Below, one piece after another: positions 43,766 through 52,560 of a stretch of 64,000 nt of DNA. The stretch is from the NCBI RefSeq assembly GCF_023518235.1, contig NZ_CP090423.1, positions 2,790,001 through 2,854,000 on the forward strand, given 5' to 3'. Under the pieces are notes generated by a model. That model searched no databases, was not told the DNA's origin, and saw only the letters and a program-made list of their open reading frames with translations. A program made the position numbers and the translations under genes. Positions within the stretch are counted from its first letter, which is position 1, and the number at the start of each line of letters is the position of its first letter. Source of the DNA: Stenotrophomonas maltophilia (GTDB lineage Bacteria > Pseudomonadota > Gammaproteobacteria > Xanthomonadales > Xanthomonadaceae).

Positions 43766-44137
43766 CTACCGGACCTGCTGCCCGTCGCCCTGCGGCACGC
43801 TGTCGTAATAGCGACCTGTGCGCGAGTCGAACACCCGGTTCGGCCCGGCCGGGCGCACCCCGGGAATGATGCGGCCGTTGCGGTCGTAGACCTTGTCGGC
43901 CGGCTTCGGCACCGCCATCGGCGCAACCTGGGCCGGGCCGGTGGACTTGATCGGCTGCGCCGGCTGCGGCGAGGGCAGCACCTGCGGTTGCGGGCGCGCG
44001 GCCTGTGGCGGCGGTGGCACCGGTGCGGGCGCCACGGTGGTGCTGCTGCGGGTGGCGGTCGGGTCGGCGGTGGGCACCTGGGCCAGCGCAAGCACCGGCA
44101 ACAGGGCGATCAACAGCAGGGAAAGAGTCGGTTTCAT
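43766..44137 (-). CDS. Exported proline-rich protein of unknown function
   Basis: A 123-residue protein with a good signal peptide (MKPTLSLLLIALLPVLALAQ). The mature region is rich in Pro, Ala and Gln (about residues 36-75), then changes to a conserved-looking C-terminus (DKVYDRNGRIIPG, then NRVFDSRTGRYYDS). CTGGAG lies eight bases before the ATG at 44135-44137. No family recognised. It is divergent from msrB. Confidence 0.7.
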   Translation of the reverse strand: MKPTLSLLLIALLPVLALAQVPTADPTATRSSTTVAPAPVPPPPQAARPQPQVLPSPQPAQPIKSTGPAQVAPMAVPKPADKVYDRNGRIIPGVRPAGPNRVFDSRTGRYYDSVPQGDGQQVR

Positions 44138-44276
44138 GGCACGCTCCAGCGTGGATCGGCTCCACCTTGCGCCCGTGCGCGTGTGCCCCCCATGAACGGC
44201 CATCACACTTGCAAGCCGGGGCCGGTACCCCCACCTTTTCCCGCATCCCCAGGCCACGACCCCACGGAGCGCCGCC

Positions 44277-44744
44277 ATGACCGCTTTCGACCTGACGCCC
44301 CCCACTGCCACCCAGACCGAGGCGCTGGTCGCCGGCCTCAGCAGCGAAGAGCGCCGCGTGCTGCTGCAGCACGGCACCGAGGCTCCGTTCTGCGGCGTGT
44401 TCCTGGACAACAAGCGCGAGGGTGTCTACTGCTGCCGGCTGTGTGCGCTGCCGCTGTTCCGCTCCAGCACCAAGTTCGATTCCGGCACCGGCTGGCCCAG
44501 CTTCTTCGCGCCGTTCGACCCGGCGCATGTGCGCGAGATCCGCGATACCAGCCACGGCATGGTCCGCACCGAGATCACCTGCGCCCGCTGCGGCAGCCAT
44601 CTGGGGCACGTGTTCCCGGACGGCCCGCCGCCGACCTACGAGCGCCACTGCCTGAACTCCGTCTCACTTTCGTTCACCGGCAACGGCGAGTCCTGGCCTG
44701 ATCCCTTGCAGCGTGGCGGCGCCGAAAGCGGCGTGGCGGGCTGA
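44277..44744 (+). CDS. msrB: Peptide-methionine (R)-S-oxide reductase MsrB, cytoplasmic
   Basis: A 155-residue second MsrB, without signal peptide. Zinc pairs are in YCCRLC and [13 protein letters not shown] is present, and the catalytic Cys125 is in [10 protein letters not shown]. Cys39 in APFCGVF and the doubled CC are extra cysteines absent from the Tat-exported MsrB at 15893; one of them may act as resolving cysteine. It is 91 bp upstream of motA and probably separate in function. Confidence 0.93.
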   Translation: MTAFDLTPPTATQTEALVAGLSSEERRVLLQHGTEAPFCGVFLDNKREGVYCCRLCALPLFRSSTKFDSGTGWPSFFAPFDPAHVREIRDTSHGMVRTEITCARCGSHLGHVFPDGPPPTYERHCLNSVSLSFTGNGESWPDPLQRGGAESGVAG

Positions 44745-44835
44745 AACACCCTGCTGACCGATTTCACAGAATTCCCTCTTCAGAAAACCCGGTGATGGGC
44801 CGACAAGGAGATATCCCCGCTCCTTGCGTTTCGCC

Positions 44836-45690
44836 ATGCTCATCATCGTTGGATTCCTGGTTGTCATCATCAGCGTGCTGGGCGGCTACCTCGGCGCACA
44901 TGGCCGCCTGGGGGCGCTGTGGCAGCCGTATGAGCTGGTCATCATCGGCGGTGCCGCGCTGGGTGCATTCCTGGTCGGCACCCCGGCCAAGACGGTCAAG
45001 CAGACCCTGCAGGCGATGGTGGGCGTGTTCAAGGGCCCGCGCTACAAGCAGCAGGACTACATCGATGTGCTCAGCCTGCTCTACGAACTGCTCAACAAGG
45101 CCCGCCGCGAGGGCTTCATGGCGCTGGAAGACCATGTCGAGCGCCCGGCCGAGAGCGCACTGTTCGGCAACTATCCCAAGGTGCAGGCCGATCACCACCT
45201 GATCGACTTCATCACCGACTGCCTGCGCCTGATGATCGGCAGCAACATCGAGCCGCACGAGCTGGAGCCGCTGCTGGAACTGGAGCTGGAAAAGCACCAC
45301 GCCGAGGCCATGGCACCGTCGCAGGTGCTGACCAAGGTCGCCGACGGATTGCCCGGTTTCGGCATCGTGGCGGCGGTGCTGGGCATCGTCATCACCATGG
45401 GCTCGATCGGTGGCGACATCGTCGAGGTCGGTGGCCACGTCGCCGGTGCGCTGGTCGGTACCTTCCTCGGCATCCTGCTGGGCTACGGTTTCGTCGGCCC
45501 GATGGCGGCGGCGATGGAAGCGCGCGCCGAACAGGACAGCCGCATCTACGAATCAGTGAAGACCGCCCTGCTGGCCTGCCTGCGCGGCTACAACCCGAAG
45601 ATCGCGCTGGAATTCGCCCGCAAGACGCTGCCCTCGAACGTGCGTCCGGCCTTCTCCGATTTCGAGCAGCACCTGAAGACGGTCAAGTAA
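44836..45690 (+). CDS. motA: Flagellar motor stator protein MotA
   Basis: A 284-residue inner-membrane stator subunit with four membrane segments, two near the N-terminus and two at about 165-215. The start MLIIVGFLVVIISVLGGYL matches the MotA N-terminus, which is why I use the ATG at 44836; a TTG at 44824 is possible, with AGGAG further upstream. The cytoplasmic loop has the charged residues expected for FliG contact. It is three bases from motB, the partner that forms the proton channel. Confidence 0.93.
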   Translation: MLIIVGFLVVIISVLGGYLGAHGRLGALWQPYELVIIGGAALGAFLVGTPAKTVKQTLQAMVGVFKGPRYKQQDYIDVLSLLYELLNKARREGFMALEDHVERPAESALFGNYPKVQADHHLIDFITDCLRLMIGSNIEPHELEPLLELELEKHHAEAMAPSQVLTKVADGLPGFGIVAAVLGIVITMGSIGGDIVEVGGHVAGALVGTFLGILLGYGFVGPMAAAMEARAEQDSRIYESVKTALLACLRGYNPKIALEFARKTLPSNVRPAFSDFEQHLKTVK

Positions 45691-45693
45691 GCC

Positions 45694-46632
45694 ATGGCCG
45701 AGACCAAGCCCACCGTCATCGTCCGCCGGGTCAAGAAGGCCGGCCACGCCGCCCACCATGGCGGCTCGTGGAAGGTGGCCTACGCCGACTTCGTGACCGC
45801 GATGATGGCCTTCTTCCTGGTGCTGTGGCTGATGGCCACCACCAACAAGAACGACCGCGCCGCCATTTCCGAGTACTTCCGTAACCCCAGCCCGTTGAGC
45901 GGGCAGAGCGCCACGCCGGCCCCCGGCATGGCCGGCCCGGGCGGCGCCAGTACCTCGATGATCAAGCTGGGCGGTGCCACCGACATCTCGCGCGGCAACA
46001 GCAACGACCCCTTCCAGAACCAGAAGGAAGCGGTGCCGCAGCCGGTGGACCAGCAGCAGCGCGACAAGCAGCAGCTGGAGCAGCTGATGAAGGAGCTGCA
46101 GGAAGCGATCAGCAAGAGCCAGGCACTGGAGCCGTTCAAGGACCAGCTGCTGCTGGACCTGACCCCGGAAGGCCTGCGCATCCAGATCGTGGACAAGCAG
46201 AACCGGCCGATGTTCGACCTCGGCAGCGCCACGCTGAAGCCGTACACGCAGCAGATCCTGCACGAGCTGGCCAATTACCTGAACCATGTGCCGAACCGGA
46301 TCAGCCTGACCGGCCACACCGACATCACCGCGTATTCGGCCGCACACGGCTACGGCAACTGGGAGCTGAGTGCCGACCGTGCCAACGCCGCACGGCGCGC
46401 ACTGATCGACGGCGGCCTGGACGACGGCAAGATCACCCGCGTGGTCGGCCTGTCCTCGTCGGTGCTGTTTGACAAGGCCGACCCGCAGAACCCGATCAAC
46501 CGCCGCATCAGCATCGTGGTGATGACCCAGGCCGCCGAAGCGGCCGCCCTGGCCGGCGCCGGCCCGCAGGTGGGGCTGTCGGCGCCCACCGCCGATCCGG
46601 ACGTGCAGGCCGCGCAGGGTGAGGCGCACTGA
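45694..46632 (+). CDS. motB: Flagellar motor stator protein MotB
   Basis: A 312-residue partner of MotA. The single membrane segment starts WKVAYADFVTAMMAFFLVLWLM, and the Asp of YADF is the proton-carrying residue. The C-terminal OmpA-like domain (LTGHTDITAY, then NWELSADRANAARRAL) anchors the stator to peptidoglycan. The linker is Gln-rich. A GGGGTCAGATCC palindrome begins three bases after the stop. No other flagellar genes are in the window. Confidence 0.95.
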   Translation: MAETKPTVIVRRVKKAGHAAHHGGSWKVAYADFVTAMMAFFLVLWLMATTNKNDRAAISEYFRNPSPLSGQSATPAPGMAGPGGASTSMIKLGGATDISRGNSNDPFQNQKEAVPQPVDQQQRDKQQLEQLMKELQEAISKSQALEPFKDQLLLDLTPEGLRIQIVDKQNRPMFDLGSATLKPYTQQILHELANYLNHVPNRISLTGHTDITAYSAAHGYGNWELSADRANAARRALIDGGLDDGKITRVVGLSSSVLFDKADPQNPINRRISIVVMTQAAEAAALAGAGPQVGLSAPTADPDVQAAQGEAH

Positions 46633-46635
46633 ACC

Positions 46636-46674
46636 GGGGTCAGATCCCCTTCCCCTGGAAAGGGATCTGACCCC
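46636..46674. repeat. GGGGTCAGATCC palindrome, copy 3
   Basis: A near-perfect stem immediately after motB. Inner stem sequence (CCCTTCC-type) differs from copies 1 and 4 while pairing is kept. Confidence 0.8.
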
Positions 46675-46729
46675 ACCTGCGCGCGGCCGCTACAATGGCG
46701 GTCTTTCCGTTTCCAGGTGACCCCACCTC

Positions 46730-47224
46730 ATGTCCCAGAACTCCAAGGCCAAGCGCGACAAGCGCAAGAAGCAGCAGGGCAAGCGCCCGTTCCTCCGTCT
46801 GAACGCCCAGCAGCAGGTGCAGAACCATGCCGTGCTGACCAGCGAAGACGGCCAGGTGGTCGCGGCCATCGGCCTGCAGGGCCGTGAGTGGCTGCTGGCC
46901 ATCGGCGGCCAGACCATGGGCAACGCCGAGAACCCGGTGCCGATGCTGGCCATGCTCAAGCACCTGGCCAACGTGCAGGAGAAGGAAGGCCGCAAGGTCA
47001 ACCTGGAATACTCCGAGCTGCTGCAGAAGCTGCTGGACACCCTGGCCGAAGAGTCCGGCCAGACCGCTGACGAATACCTGGACAAGCTGGTCGCCGAGTT
47101 CGAAGGCGTCGAAGCTGCCGAGGGCGAGGACGACGCAGACGCCAAGGGTGACGCGGCCGAAGCCGCTGCTACCGACGCCGAGGCCGCCCCGGCCGCCGAC
47201 AGCGACAGCAAGCCGCAGGCCTGA
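46730..47224 (+). CDS. Conserved hypothetical protein, basic head and acidic tail
   Basis: A 164-residue soluble protein. The first 20 residues are very basic (SKAKRDKRKKQQGKRPF), the middle is a helical folded region (VPMLAMLKHLANVQEKEGRKV), and the last 40 are Ala, Asp and Glu rich. A TACAAT -10-like box at 46690-46695 and AGGTGA before the ATG support expression. No family recognised. The next gene follows after 13 bp and may be co-transcribed. Confidence 0.72.
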   Translation: MSQNSKAKRDKRKKQQGKRPFLRLNAQQQVQNHAVLTSEDGQVVAAIGLQGREWLLAIGGQTMGNAENPVPMLAMLKHLANVQEKEGRKVNLEYSELLQKLLDTLAEESGQTADEYLDKLVAEFEGVEAAEGEDDADAKGDAAEAAATDAEAAPAADSDSKPQA

Positions 47225-47237
47225 ACCGGCCGCGGCG

Positions 47238-47513
47238 GTGACGGTCTACGTCGATGACGCGGTGCATGCCTGGCGCGGACAGCGCTGGGCGCACCTGATG
47301 GCCGACACCCTGGCCGAGCTGCACGCGATGGCGGCGCAGCTCGGCATCCCACCGCGGGCCTTCCAGAACAAGGCCAGCGGTGCCCACTACGATGTCACCG
47401 CCGAGCTGCGCGCGCAGGCCATTGCGCTCGGTGCACGGGCGATTTCCCGGCACACCGACCGCGAGCTGGTCAAAGCGGTGATCGCCAACGCCAGGGCACA
47501 GTACCGGCCGTAG
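47238..47513 (+). CDS. DUF4031-like small protein
   Basis: A 91-residue protein from a GTG start, giving VTVYVDDAVHAWRGQRWAHL, then ADTLAELHAMAAQLGI and HYDVT. This matches what I recall of DUF4031, a small family of unknown function with conserved Asp and His residues. The reading frame continues upstream only by antisense-like shadow. The TAG stop is part of a GTAG of a repeat unit. Confidence 0.8.
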   Translation: MTVYVDDAVHAWRGQRWAHLMADTLAELHAMAAQLGIPPRAFQNKASGAHYDVTAELRAQAIALGARAISRHTDRELVKAVIANARAQYRP

Positions 47514-47539
47514 TGTGCTCGCCGGGCATGGCCCGGCAC
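47510..47539 (+). repeat. SMAG-like monomer overlapping a stop codon
   Basis: GTAG (47510-47513) includes the stop of the preceding gene. GCCGGGC-AT-GGCCCGGC follows at 47521. Confidence 0.7.
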
Positions 47540-47552
47540 GTCGGATCATCGA

Positions 47553-48095
47553 TCAGAACGGGTCGCTGCCCAGCCGGATTTCCACGTTCAGCAGCGAACA
47601 CAGCGCCAGCATCGCGTCGTCGTCACGGGTCAGCGCCATCACGCCGCTGAAGCCGCCGTTGCCGGCATCCACGCTCCACAGCGTGTAGTTGTGCTCGCGC
47701 AGGCGATCAAAGGCGGTGGACATCAGCTGCACCCCGTCCAGATCGGCGGCGAAATCCTCATCGTCCAGGTCGCCGCCCCAGTCCAGCTGCAGGTTGAAGC
47801 GCGCCGACAGCTCGTTCACCGCCGACTGCAGCGACTCCAGGTCATCGCGCTCCACCTCGAAACCGGACTGCCAGGCGATGGCCGTGAACAGCGCCGGCAG
47901 CCAGTCGCTGTCCGCTTCCAGCGGCTGCCCGTCCTCGGCCAGGTGCTCGCGCCAGCGGTTGAACTGCTGCAGGGCCAGTTCCTCGTCGCCCGGGTTGATC
48001 AGCACCAGCAGGTTCCAGACCCGCGCCTCGAAATCGTCCTCGTCGAAATCGTGGGCGTCTTCCTCGAAGTCGAAATAGTCGCTGTTGTCGGGCAT
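47553..48095 (-). CDS. Acidic conserved protein of unknown function (DUF6630-like)
   Basis: A 180-residue acidic soluble protein opening MPDNSDYFDFEEDAHDFDED. LLVLINPGDEELAL and the ending ALCSLLNVEIRLG look like a family I tentatively associate with DUF6630. The start was chosen by spacing: CCAAGGA abuts an ATG at 48104 directly, but stands nine bases from the ATG at 48093-48095, which is the workable one. Function unknown. Confidence 0.75.
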   Translation of the reverse strand: MPDNSDYFDFEEDAHDFDEDDFEARVWNLLVLINPGDEELALQQFNRWREHLAEDGQPLEADSDWLPALFTAIAWQSGFEVERDDLESLQSAVNELSARFNLQLDWGGDLDDEDFAADLDGVQLMSTAFDRLREHNYTLWSVDAGNGGFSGVMALTRDDDAMLALCSLLNVEIRLGSDPF

Positions 48096-48184
48096 GGTCG
48101 GCATTCCTTGGGGCAGGCCGGCATTCTACGGTTTATCCTGTGCCGCTGAAGCCGGCCTTGGTGGCCGTCACTGTGAATGAAGCG

Positions 48185-48433
48185 ATGAGCGATACTCCTC
48201 CCGACCACCTGGCGATCAACCCGGCCAGCCCCTTCCATGATGCGCAGGCGCTGGAGCGCGGCGTCGGCGTGCGGTTCAACGACGTCGAGCGCGACAATGT
48301 CGAGGAATACTCGGTCAGCGAAGGCTGGATCCGCGTGCAGGCGGGCAAGGCCCGCGACCGCCGCGGCAACCCGATGACCATCAAGGTCAAGGGCAAGGTC
48401 GAGGCGTATTTCCTGGAAACGAAGCCGGAATAA
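48185..48433 (+). CDS. DUF3297-like small protein
   Basis: An 82-residue protein, MSDTPPDHLAINPASPFHD then GVGVRFNDVERDNVEEY and EGWIRVQAGKARDRRGNP, typical of what I recall as DUF3297, a widely conserved small proteobacterial family of unknown function. ATG 48185 fits the family start; an upstream in-frame extension from 48140 is not used. A SMAG pair follows nine bases after the stop. Confidence 0.83.
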   Translation: MSDTPPDHLAINPASPFHDAQALERGVGVRFNDVERDNVEEYSVSEGWIRVQAGKARDRRGNPMTIKVKGKVEAYFLETKPE

Positions 48434-48442
48434 GCGGCTCTT

Positions 48443-48526
48443 GTAGAGTCGAGCCATGCTCGACTGCTTTCCGTTCCGGGTTCATGACGCCTGGGACAAG
48501 AGCAGTCGAGCATGGCTCGACTCTAC
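48443..48526. repeat. SMAG repeat, inverted pair
   Basis: GTAGAGTCGAGCCATGCTCGACTG from 48443 and its inverted mate ending CTAC at 48523-48526, between two convergent genes. Confidence 0.9.
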
Positions 48527-48535
48527 ATTCAGGGG

Positions 48536-50185
48536 TCATTCGCGCTTGCGCGACTCCAGCAGGTCCAGGTTGCGGATCAGGCGCCGCGAGATCTCATCGG
48601 AGATCACCCCGCGCCGGGTCAGCCGGAACAGTTCCTCGCGCTCGGCATTGAGGCCGGCGCTGCGCAGCTGGCGGTAACCCATTTCCATCCGCCGCACCTT
48701 CTCCGGGTCCACGTCGGGCCCCTCGCTGTCGCGCTCCAGGTGGCGCTGGTAGAGCAGGCTCACCCGCGAGGCGGCGTCGTTGTACAGCTGCACGTTCTCG
48801 GTGTTCTGGTTCATCACCAGCTGCTGGCGCATGCGCTCGACCCCGGCCAGCGCGGCCTTCGACGACAGCCGGCGCGCCAGGTCCTCTTCCTTGCGTTCGC
48901 CCGAATCGGCCGGCAGCTGCAGGCCCTTCAGCAGCTGCGGCAGCGCGATGCTGGCGCCCAGCAGCGAGAACAGGATCACCGAGGCCGCCAGGAAGATCAC
49001 CAGGTCGCGCGCCGGGAAGGCACTGCCGTCGGGCAGGAACAGCGGCAGGGTCAACACACCGGCCAGAGTGATCGCACCACGCACGCCGGCCACCGAGGTC
49101 GCCACCACGATGCGCCAGTTCGGCGCTTCGCCGCGCTCCAGGCCACGCCGCCGTGCACGCAGCAGGTTCCAGCGCAGCGACAGCCACACCCACAGCAGGC
49201 GCAGGGTGATCAGCGCCAGGTTGATCACTACCACGTACACCAGCAGCCACCACGCGCTCTGGTGGCCGCTCTCGTTCATGGTGGTGGTGGCGCGTTCGAC
49301 GATGCCCGGCAGCTGCTCGCCCAGCAGCACGAACATGATGCCGTTGAAGCTGAACTGCAGCATGTTCCAGACCCCGGCACGCTGCACGCGCATGCTGCCG
49401 GAGACGCGGCCGGTCAGCTCCACGTAGCTCATCGCGATGCCGGCGGCGACGGCGGCGAGGATGCCCGAGGCATGGATTTCTTCGGCCAGCAGATAGGCCG
49501 CGAACGGAATGAGCAGGTTGACCAGCATCGCCGCGCCCGGCTCCTCGCCGAAGCGGCGCCACAGCCAGCGCTGGAAGGTGGACACGCCGAGGGTGACCGC
49601 CACGCCCACCGCCAGGCCGGCCACTGCCACCCACACGAAGGTCAGCGAGGCGGTGGCCAGCGAGAAGGTGCCGGTCATCACCGCGGCCACCGCGAAGCGG
49701 AAGCAGACCAGGCCGGATGCATCGTTGAGCAGCGATTCGCCTTCCAGGATGTGCATCAGGCGCTTGGGGATCGGTGCCTTGGACGCGATCGCACCGACCG
49801 CCACCGGGTCGGTGGGCGAGACGATCGCCGCCAGCGCGAAGCACACCGCCAGCGGCATCACCGGAATCAGCCAGTGGATCAGGAAGCCCGCACCGATCAC
49901 GGTGAACACCACCAGGCCAAACGCCAGCTCGAGGATCGCGCCCTTGTCGCGGAACAGGCCCTGTTTGGGAATGCGCCAGCCATCGAGGAACAACAGCGGC
50001 GGCAGGAACAGCAGGAAGAACACCTCCGGCTCCAGCGCGTGGCCACGGTTGAATACCCCGGCAATCACCGCGCCCAGACCGATCTGCACCAGTGGCAGCG
50101 GCAACGAGAACGGCAGGACGCGAACCAGGTAGCCGCTGGCAACAACGGCCACCAGCATCGCCAGGACGACTTCGATGGTATGCAT
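48536..50185 (-). CDS. Na+/H+ antiporter, CPA1 family
   Basis: A 549-residue inner-membrane exchanger with about 12 hydrophobic segments in the first 400 residues. Key transport motifs are FLPPLLFLDGWR, AIVSPTDPVAVGAI with the ion-binding Asp, and EGESLLNDASGLVCF. The last 130 residues are a charged, helical cytoplasmic tail (about 420-549). NhaP/YjcE-type proteins extrude Na+ or K+ and control internal pH. Single gene. Confidence 0.92.
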   Translation of the reverse strand: MHTIEVVLAMLVAVVASGYLVRVLPFSLPLPLVQIGLGAVIAGVFNRGHALEPEVFFLLFLPPLLFLDGWRIPKQGLFRDKGAILELAFGLVVFTVIGAGFLIHWLIPVMPLAVCFALAAIVSPTDPVAVGAIASKAPIPKRLMHILEGESLLNDASGLVCFRFAVAAVMTGTFSLATASLTFVWVAVAGLAVGVAVTLGVSTFQRWLWRRFGEEPGAAMLVNLLIPFAAYLLAEEIHASGILAAVAAGIAMSYVELTGRVSGSMRVQRAGVWNMLQFSFNGIMFVLLGEQLPGIVERATTTMNESGHQSAWWLLVYVVVINLALITLRLLWVWLSLRWNLLRARRRGLERGEAPNWRIVVATSVAGVRGAITLAGVLTLPLFLPDGSAFPARDLVIFLAASVILFSLLGASIALPQLLKGLQLPADSGERKEEDLARRLSSKAALAGVERMRQQLVMNQNTENVQLYNDAASRVSLLYQRHLERDSEGPDVDPEKVRRMEMGYRQLRSAGLNAEREELFRLTRRGVISDEISRRLIRNLDLLESRKRE

Positions 50186-50304
50186 GCTTCTTCCAGGAAG
50201 CGGCGCGCGGGGAGAGGCTCGAAGGCCAGCGCCGGAAACCCGGGAAAAACTACCACACGCGGCCGCACCCGCGACAACGGGCGCGGCCGTGCGTCAGCCC
50301 CGGC

Positions 50305-51093
50305 TCATGCCCCGTCGAAGCGGTACAGATCCATGGCCAGGAAGCCGGCATCGATGCCGGCATCGATGCGACGTGCACCGAAGCCGCCCTCGCCCGCCGC
50401 GCCCATCGCGAAGAACAGCGGCAGCAGGTGCTCGTCGGTTGGATGCGCGCGCTCGGCGAACGGCGCCTGCCGGCGATAGTCGAACAGGGCCTGGCGGTCA
50501 TCGGCGGCCAGGCGCTGTTCCACCCACTCGATGAAGGGCCGCACGTACGGTGCTTCCTTGCCGTCCTGGTAGTCGCCCCAGTCGTGCAGGTTGTGGGTGA
50601 TGCTGCCCGAACCGACCAGCAGCACGCCCTGCTCGCGCAGCGGCGCCAGTGCCCGGCCCAGCGCGAACTGGTGCTCGGGGCCGAGCAGTGGCTGGATCGA
50701 CACCGGCACCACCGGGATATCGGCCTGCGGGCGCAGCAGGCGCAGCGGCACCCACGCGCCGTGGTCGAGGCCGCGCTGCGGGTCGAGCGCCACCGGCAGG
50801 CCGGCGGAAGCGATGCGGCCGGCCACCTCTTCGGCCAGCGCCGGATCACCCGGCGCCGGGTACTGCAGTTCAAACAGCGCGCGCGGGAAGCCGCCGAAGT
50901 CGTGGATGGTGGGCGGCTGCGAATGCGCGCCGACCAGCGGCTGCCGGCCCAGCCAGTGCGCTGAGGCCATCACGATGGCACGCGGGGTCGGCAGGTCGCG
51001 CGCGAGCTCGGCCAGGCGCACGCCGACCTGGCCTGGATGCAGGGCGGTCATCGGCGAACCATGCGAGATGTACAGCGAAGGCAGACGGGACAT
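50305..51093 (-). CDS. DODA-type extradiol ring-cleavage dioxygenase (YgiD-like)
   Basis: A 262-residue member of the LigB/DODA superfamily. Metal-site histidines are in YISHGSPM, ASAHW, HDFGGFP and LDHGAWVPL, and GSGSITHNLHDW is characteristic of the 4,5-DOPA dioxygenase YgiD branch. The natural substrate in bacteria is uncertain. GGAG lies before the ATG at 51091-51093. The DoxX gene is 31 bp upstream on the same strand, so they form an operon probably controlled by the divergent LysR protein. Confidence 0.9.
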   Translation of the reverse strand: MSRLPSLYISHGSPMTALHPGQVGVRLAELARDLPTPRAIVMASAHWLGRQPLVGAHSQPPTIHDFGGFPRALFELQYPAPGDPALAEEVAGRIASAGLPVALDPQRGLDHGAWVPLRLLRPQADIPVVPVSIQPLLGPEHQFALGRALAPLREQGVLLVGSGSITHNLHDWGDYQDGKEAPYVRPFIEWVEQRLAADDRQALFDYRRQAPFAERAHPTDEHLLPLFFAMGAAGEGGFGARRIDAGIDAGFLAMDLYRFDGA

Positions 51094-51124
51094 GGAATTC
51101 TCCAGTTGCAGGATCAGGCGGCGA

Positions 51125-51535
51125 TCAGCGCGAACGCAGGGTCCACTTGCCATCACCGACCAGGAACAGCACCACCAGCGCCAGTGCCCAGAAGGCCGGA
51201 TATTCCCAGCCACCGCCGGCGTTGGCGAAGCTGAAGCCATTGGCGCCGTGCACGGTAACGATGGTGCCCAGCAGCAGCGGCACGCCGGCCAGGCCGAACC
51301 AGCGCGCATAGATGCCCAGCAGCAGCGCAGCGGTGATGGCCAGCTCCACGCCGATGGTGAGGTAGCCGAGTACGCCGGGCAGGCCGATCGACTCGAAGAA
51401 CGCGGCGGTTCCGGCCGGGGTGAAGACCAGCAGCTTGGTCAGCGCGTGCACCAGGAACAGCACGCCCAGGGCCAGGCGCAGCAGGGTGGCGCCATACGGG
51501 GCCAGCGAAGAAACAGGAGCAGTCGTGGTGTGCAT
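51125..51535 (-). CDS. DoxX-family membrane protein
   Basis: A 136-residue protein with four membrane segments (LLRLALGVLFLVHALTKLL, then GYLTIGVELAITAALLLGIY and two more) typical of the DoxX family. Members are linked to redox reactions or detoxification at the inner membrane, but the biochemical role is unclear. It is first in the operon with the dioxygenase, and 96 bp from the divergent LysR gene with a palindromic operator between. Confidence 0.9.
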   Translation of the reverse strand: MHTTTAPVSSLAPYGATLLRLALGVLFLVHALTKLLVFTPAGTAAFFESIGLPGVLGYLTIGVELAITAALLLGIYARWFGLAGVPLLLGTIVTVHGANGFSFANAGGGWEYPAFWALALVVLFLVGDGKWTLRSR

Positions 51536-51587
51536 GGGGAAGCACCTCGGAAGGAATGGGCACAGGTTATTGCGCCTTCACCGGCCG

Positions 51588-51615
51588 ATAAATACGATCG
51601 TTTGACCGTATTTAT
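51588..51615. promoter_or_regulatory. Perfect 9-bp inverted repeat, candidate LysR operator
   Basis: ATAAATACG (51588-51596) and CGTATTTAT (51607-51615) are separated by 10 bp, in the divergent gap between doxX and the LysR gene. The AT-rich dyad stands out in this GC-rich DNA and ends 16 bp before the LysR ATG, so it could serve autorepression and activation of doxX. Confidence 0.65.
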
Positions 51616-51631
51616 TTCAAAAGGCGCAACA

Positions 51632-52513
51632 ATGGACACCCTCGAGGCGATGCGCGTGTTCGTGACGGTGGTCGAGCGCAACGGCTTCAGCGCCGCCGCC
51701 CAGGCCCTGGACATGTCCACTGCCGGCGTTACCCGCCAGGTGGCCGCGCTGGAAAAGCGCCTGTCCACCCGCCTGCTCCACCGCACCACGCGCCGGGTCA
51801 GCCCGACCAGTGCCGGCGCGGCCTACTACGCCCAGTGCGTGCGCCTGCTGGCCGAGTTCGACGCGCTGGAGGCCAGCATCGGCGCGCAGGCGCTGGAGCC
51901 CTCCGGCACCCTGCGCATCAATGCACCGGTCAGCTGGGGCATCGCCCGGATGGGTCCATTGCTGGCCGGCTACCGCCAGCGCTTTCCGCAGGTGGAACTG
52001 GATCTGGCGCTATCCGACCGGCTGGTGGACATGGTCGAGGAAGGTTACGACGTGGCCATCCGCATCACCCGCGAGCCGAGCCCGGCGTTGATCGCGCGCC
52101 GCCTGGGCGAATCCCGGGTGAGCCTGTGTGCCGCGCCGTCGTACCTGGGCGCGCACGGCACCCCGCAGGTCCCGCAGGACCTGCAAGCGCACGCCTGCCT
52201 GGGCTACAGCTACTGGTCGGCCGGCGATCACTGGCCGCTGCAGGGACCGGGCGGCGAAGTGAAAGTGGCGGTGCACAGCCTGCTGCACGCCAACAACGGC
52301 GATGTGCTGCGCGAAGCGGCGATTGCCGGCATGGGGGTGATCCTGCAGCCGGATTTCCTGTTGCACGACGCACTGGCCGATGGCCGGCTGGTGCGCATCC
52401 TGCCCGAATGGGAAGCCGCGCCGATCGGCATCTTCGCCGTCTATACCAGCCGCAGCCACCTGGCACCGAAGGTGCGCAGTTTCATCGACCACCTGGTGGA
52501 GGTGGGGGTGTAG
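51632..52513 (+). CDS. LysR-family regulator, likely controller of doxX and the dioxygenase
   Basis: A 293-residue regulator. The helix-turn-helix is MDTLEAMRVFVTVVERNGF to DMSTAGVTRQVAALE. The substrate-binding domain has GTLRINAPVSWG and GYDVAIRI. It belongs to the large LysR group often found beside DoxX, pirin or reductase genes and responding to electrophiles or aromatics. ATG 51632 immediately follows the dyad. The stop TAG is in a GTAG that leads into a degenerate SMAG unit. Confidence 0.92.
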   Translation: MDTLEAMRVFVTVVERNGFSAAAQALDMSTAGVTRQVAALEKRLSTRLLHRTTRRVSPTSAGAAYYAQCVRLLAEFDALEASIGAQALEPSGTLRINAPVSWGIARMGPLLAGYRQRFPQVELDLALSDRLVDMVEEGYDVAIRITREPSPALIARRLGESRVSLCAAPSYLGAHGTPQVPQDLQAHACLGYSYWSAGDHWPLQGPGGEVKVAVHSLLHANNGDVLREAAIAGMGVILQPDFLLHDALADGRLVRILPEWEAAPIGIFAVYTSRSHLAPKVRSFIDHLVEVGV

Positions 52514-52550
52514 CTGGGCCTGGCGTCTGCCGGCCAGCGGCCGGCAAATA
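52510..52550 (+). repeat. Degenerate SMAG unit at the LysR stop
   Basis: GTAG (52510-52513) contains the LysR TAG. A GCCGGCC-AGC-GGCCGGC hairpin follows at about 52529-52545. Confidence 0.65.
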
Positions 52551-52560
52551 CGAAACCCGA

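Noticed and set aside
43426..43869. Leucine-rich plus-strand ORF over the CAG tract
   Set aside because: Poly-Leu arises from the triplet tract. It has no sensible signal or family and ends within the antisense of another gene. The minus-strand Gln-rich frame is the better candidate.
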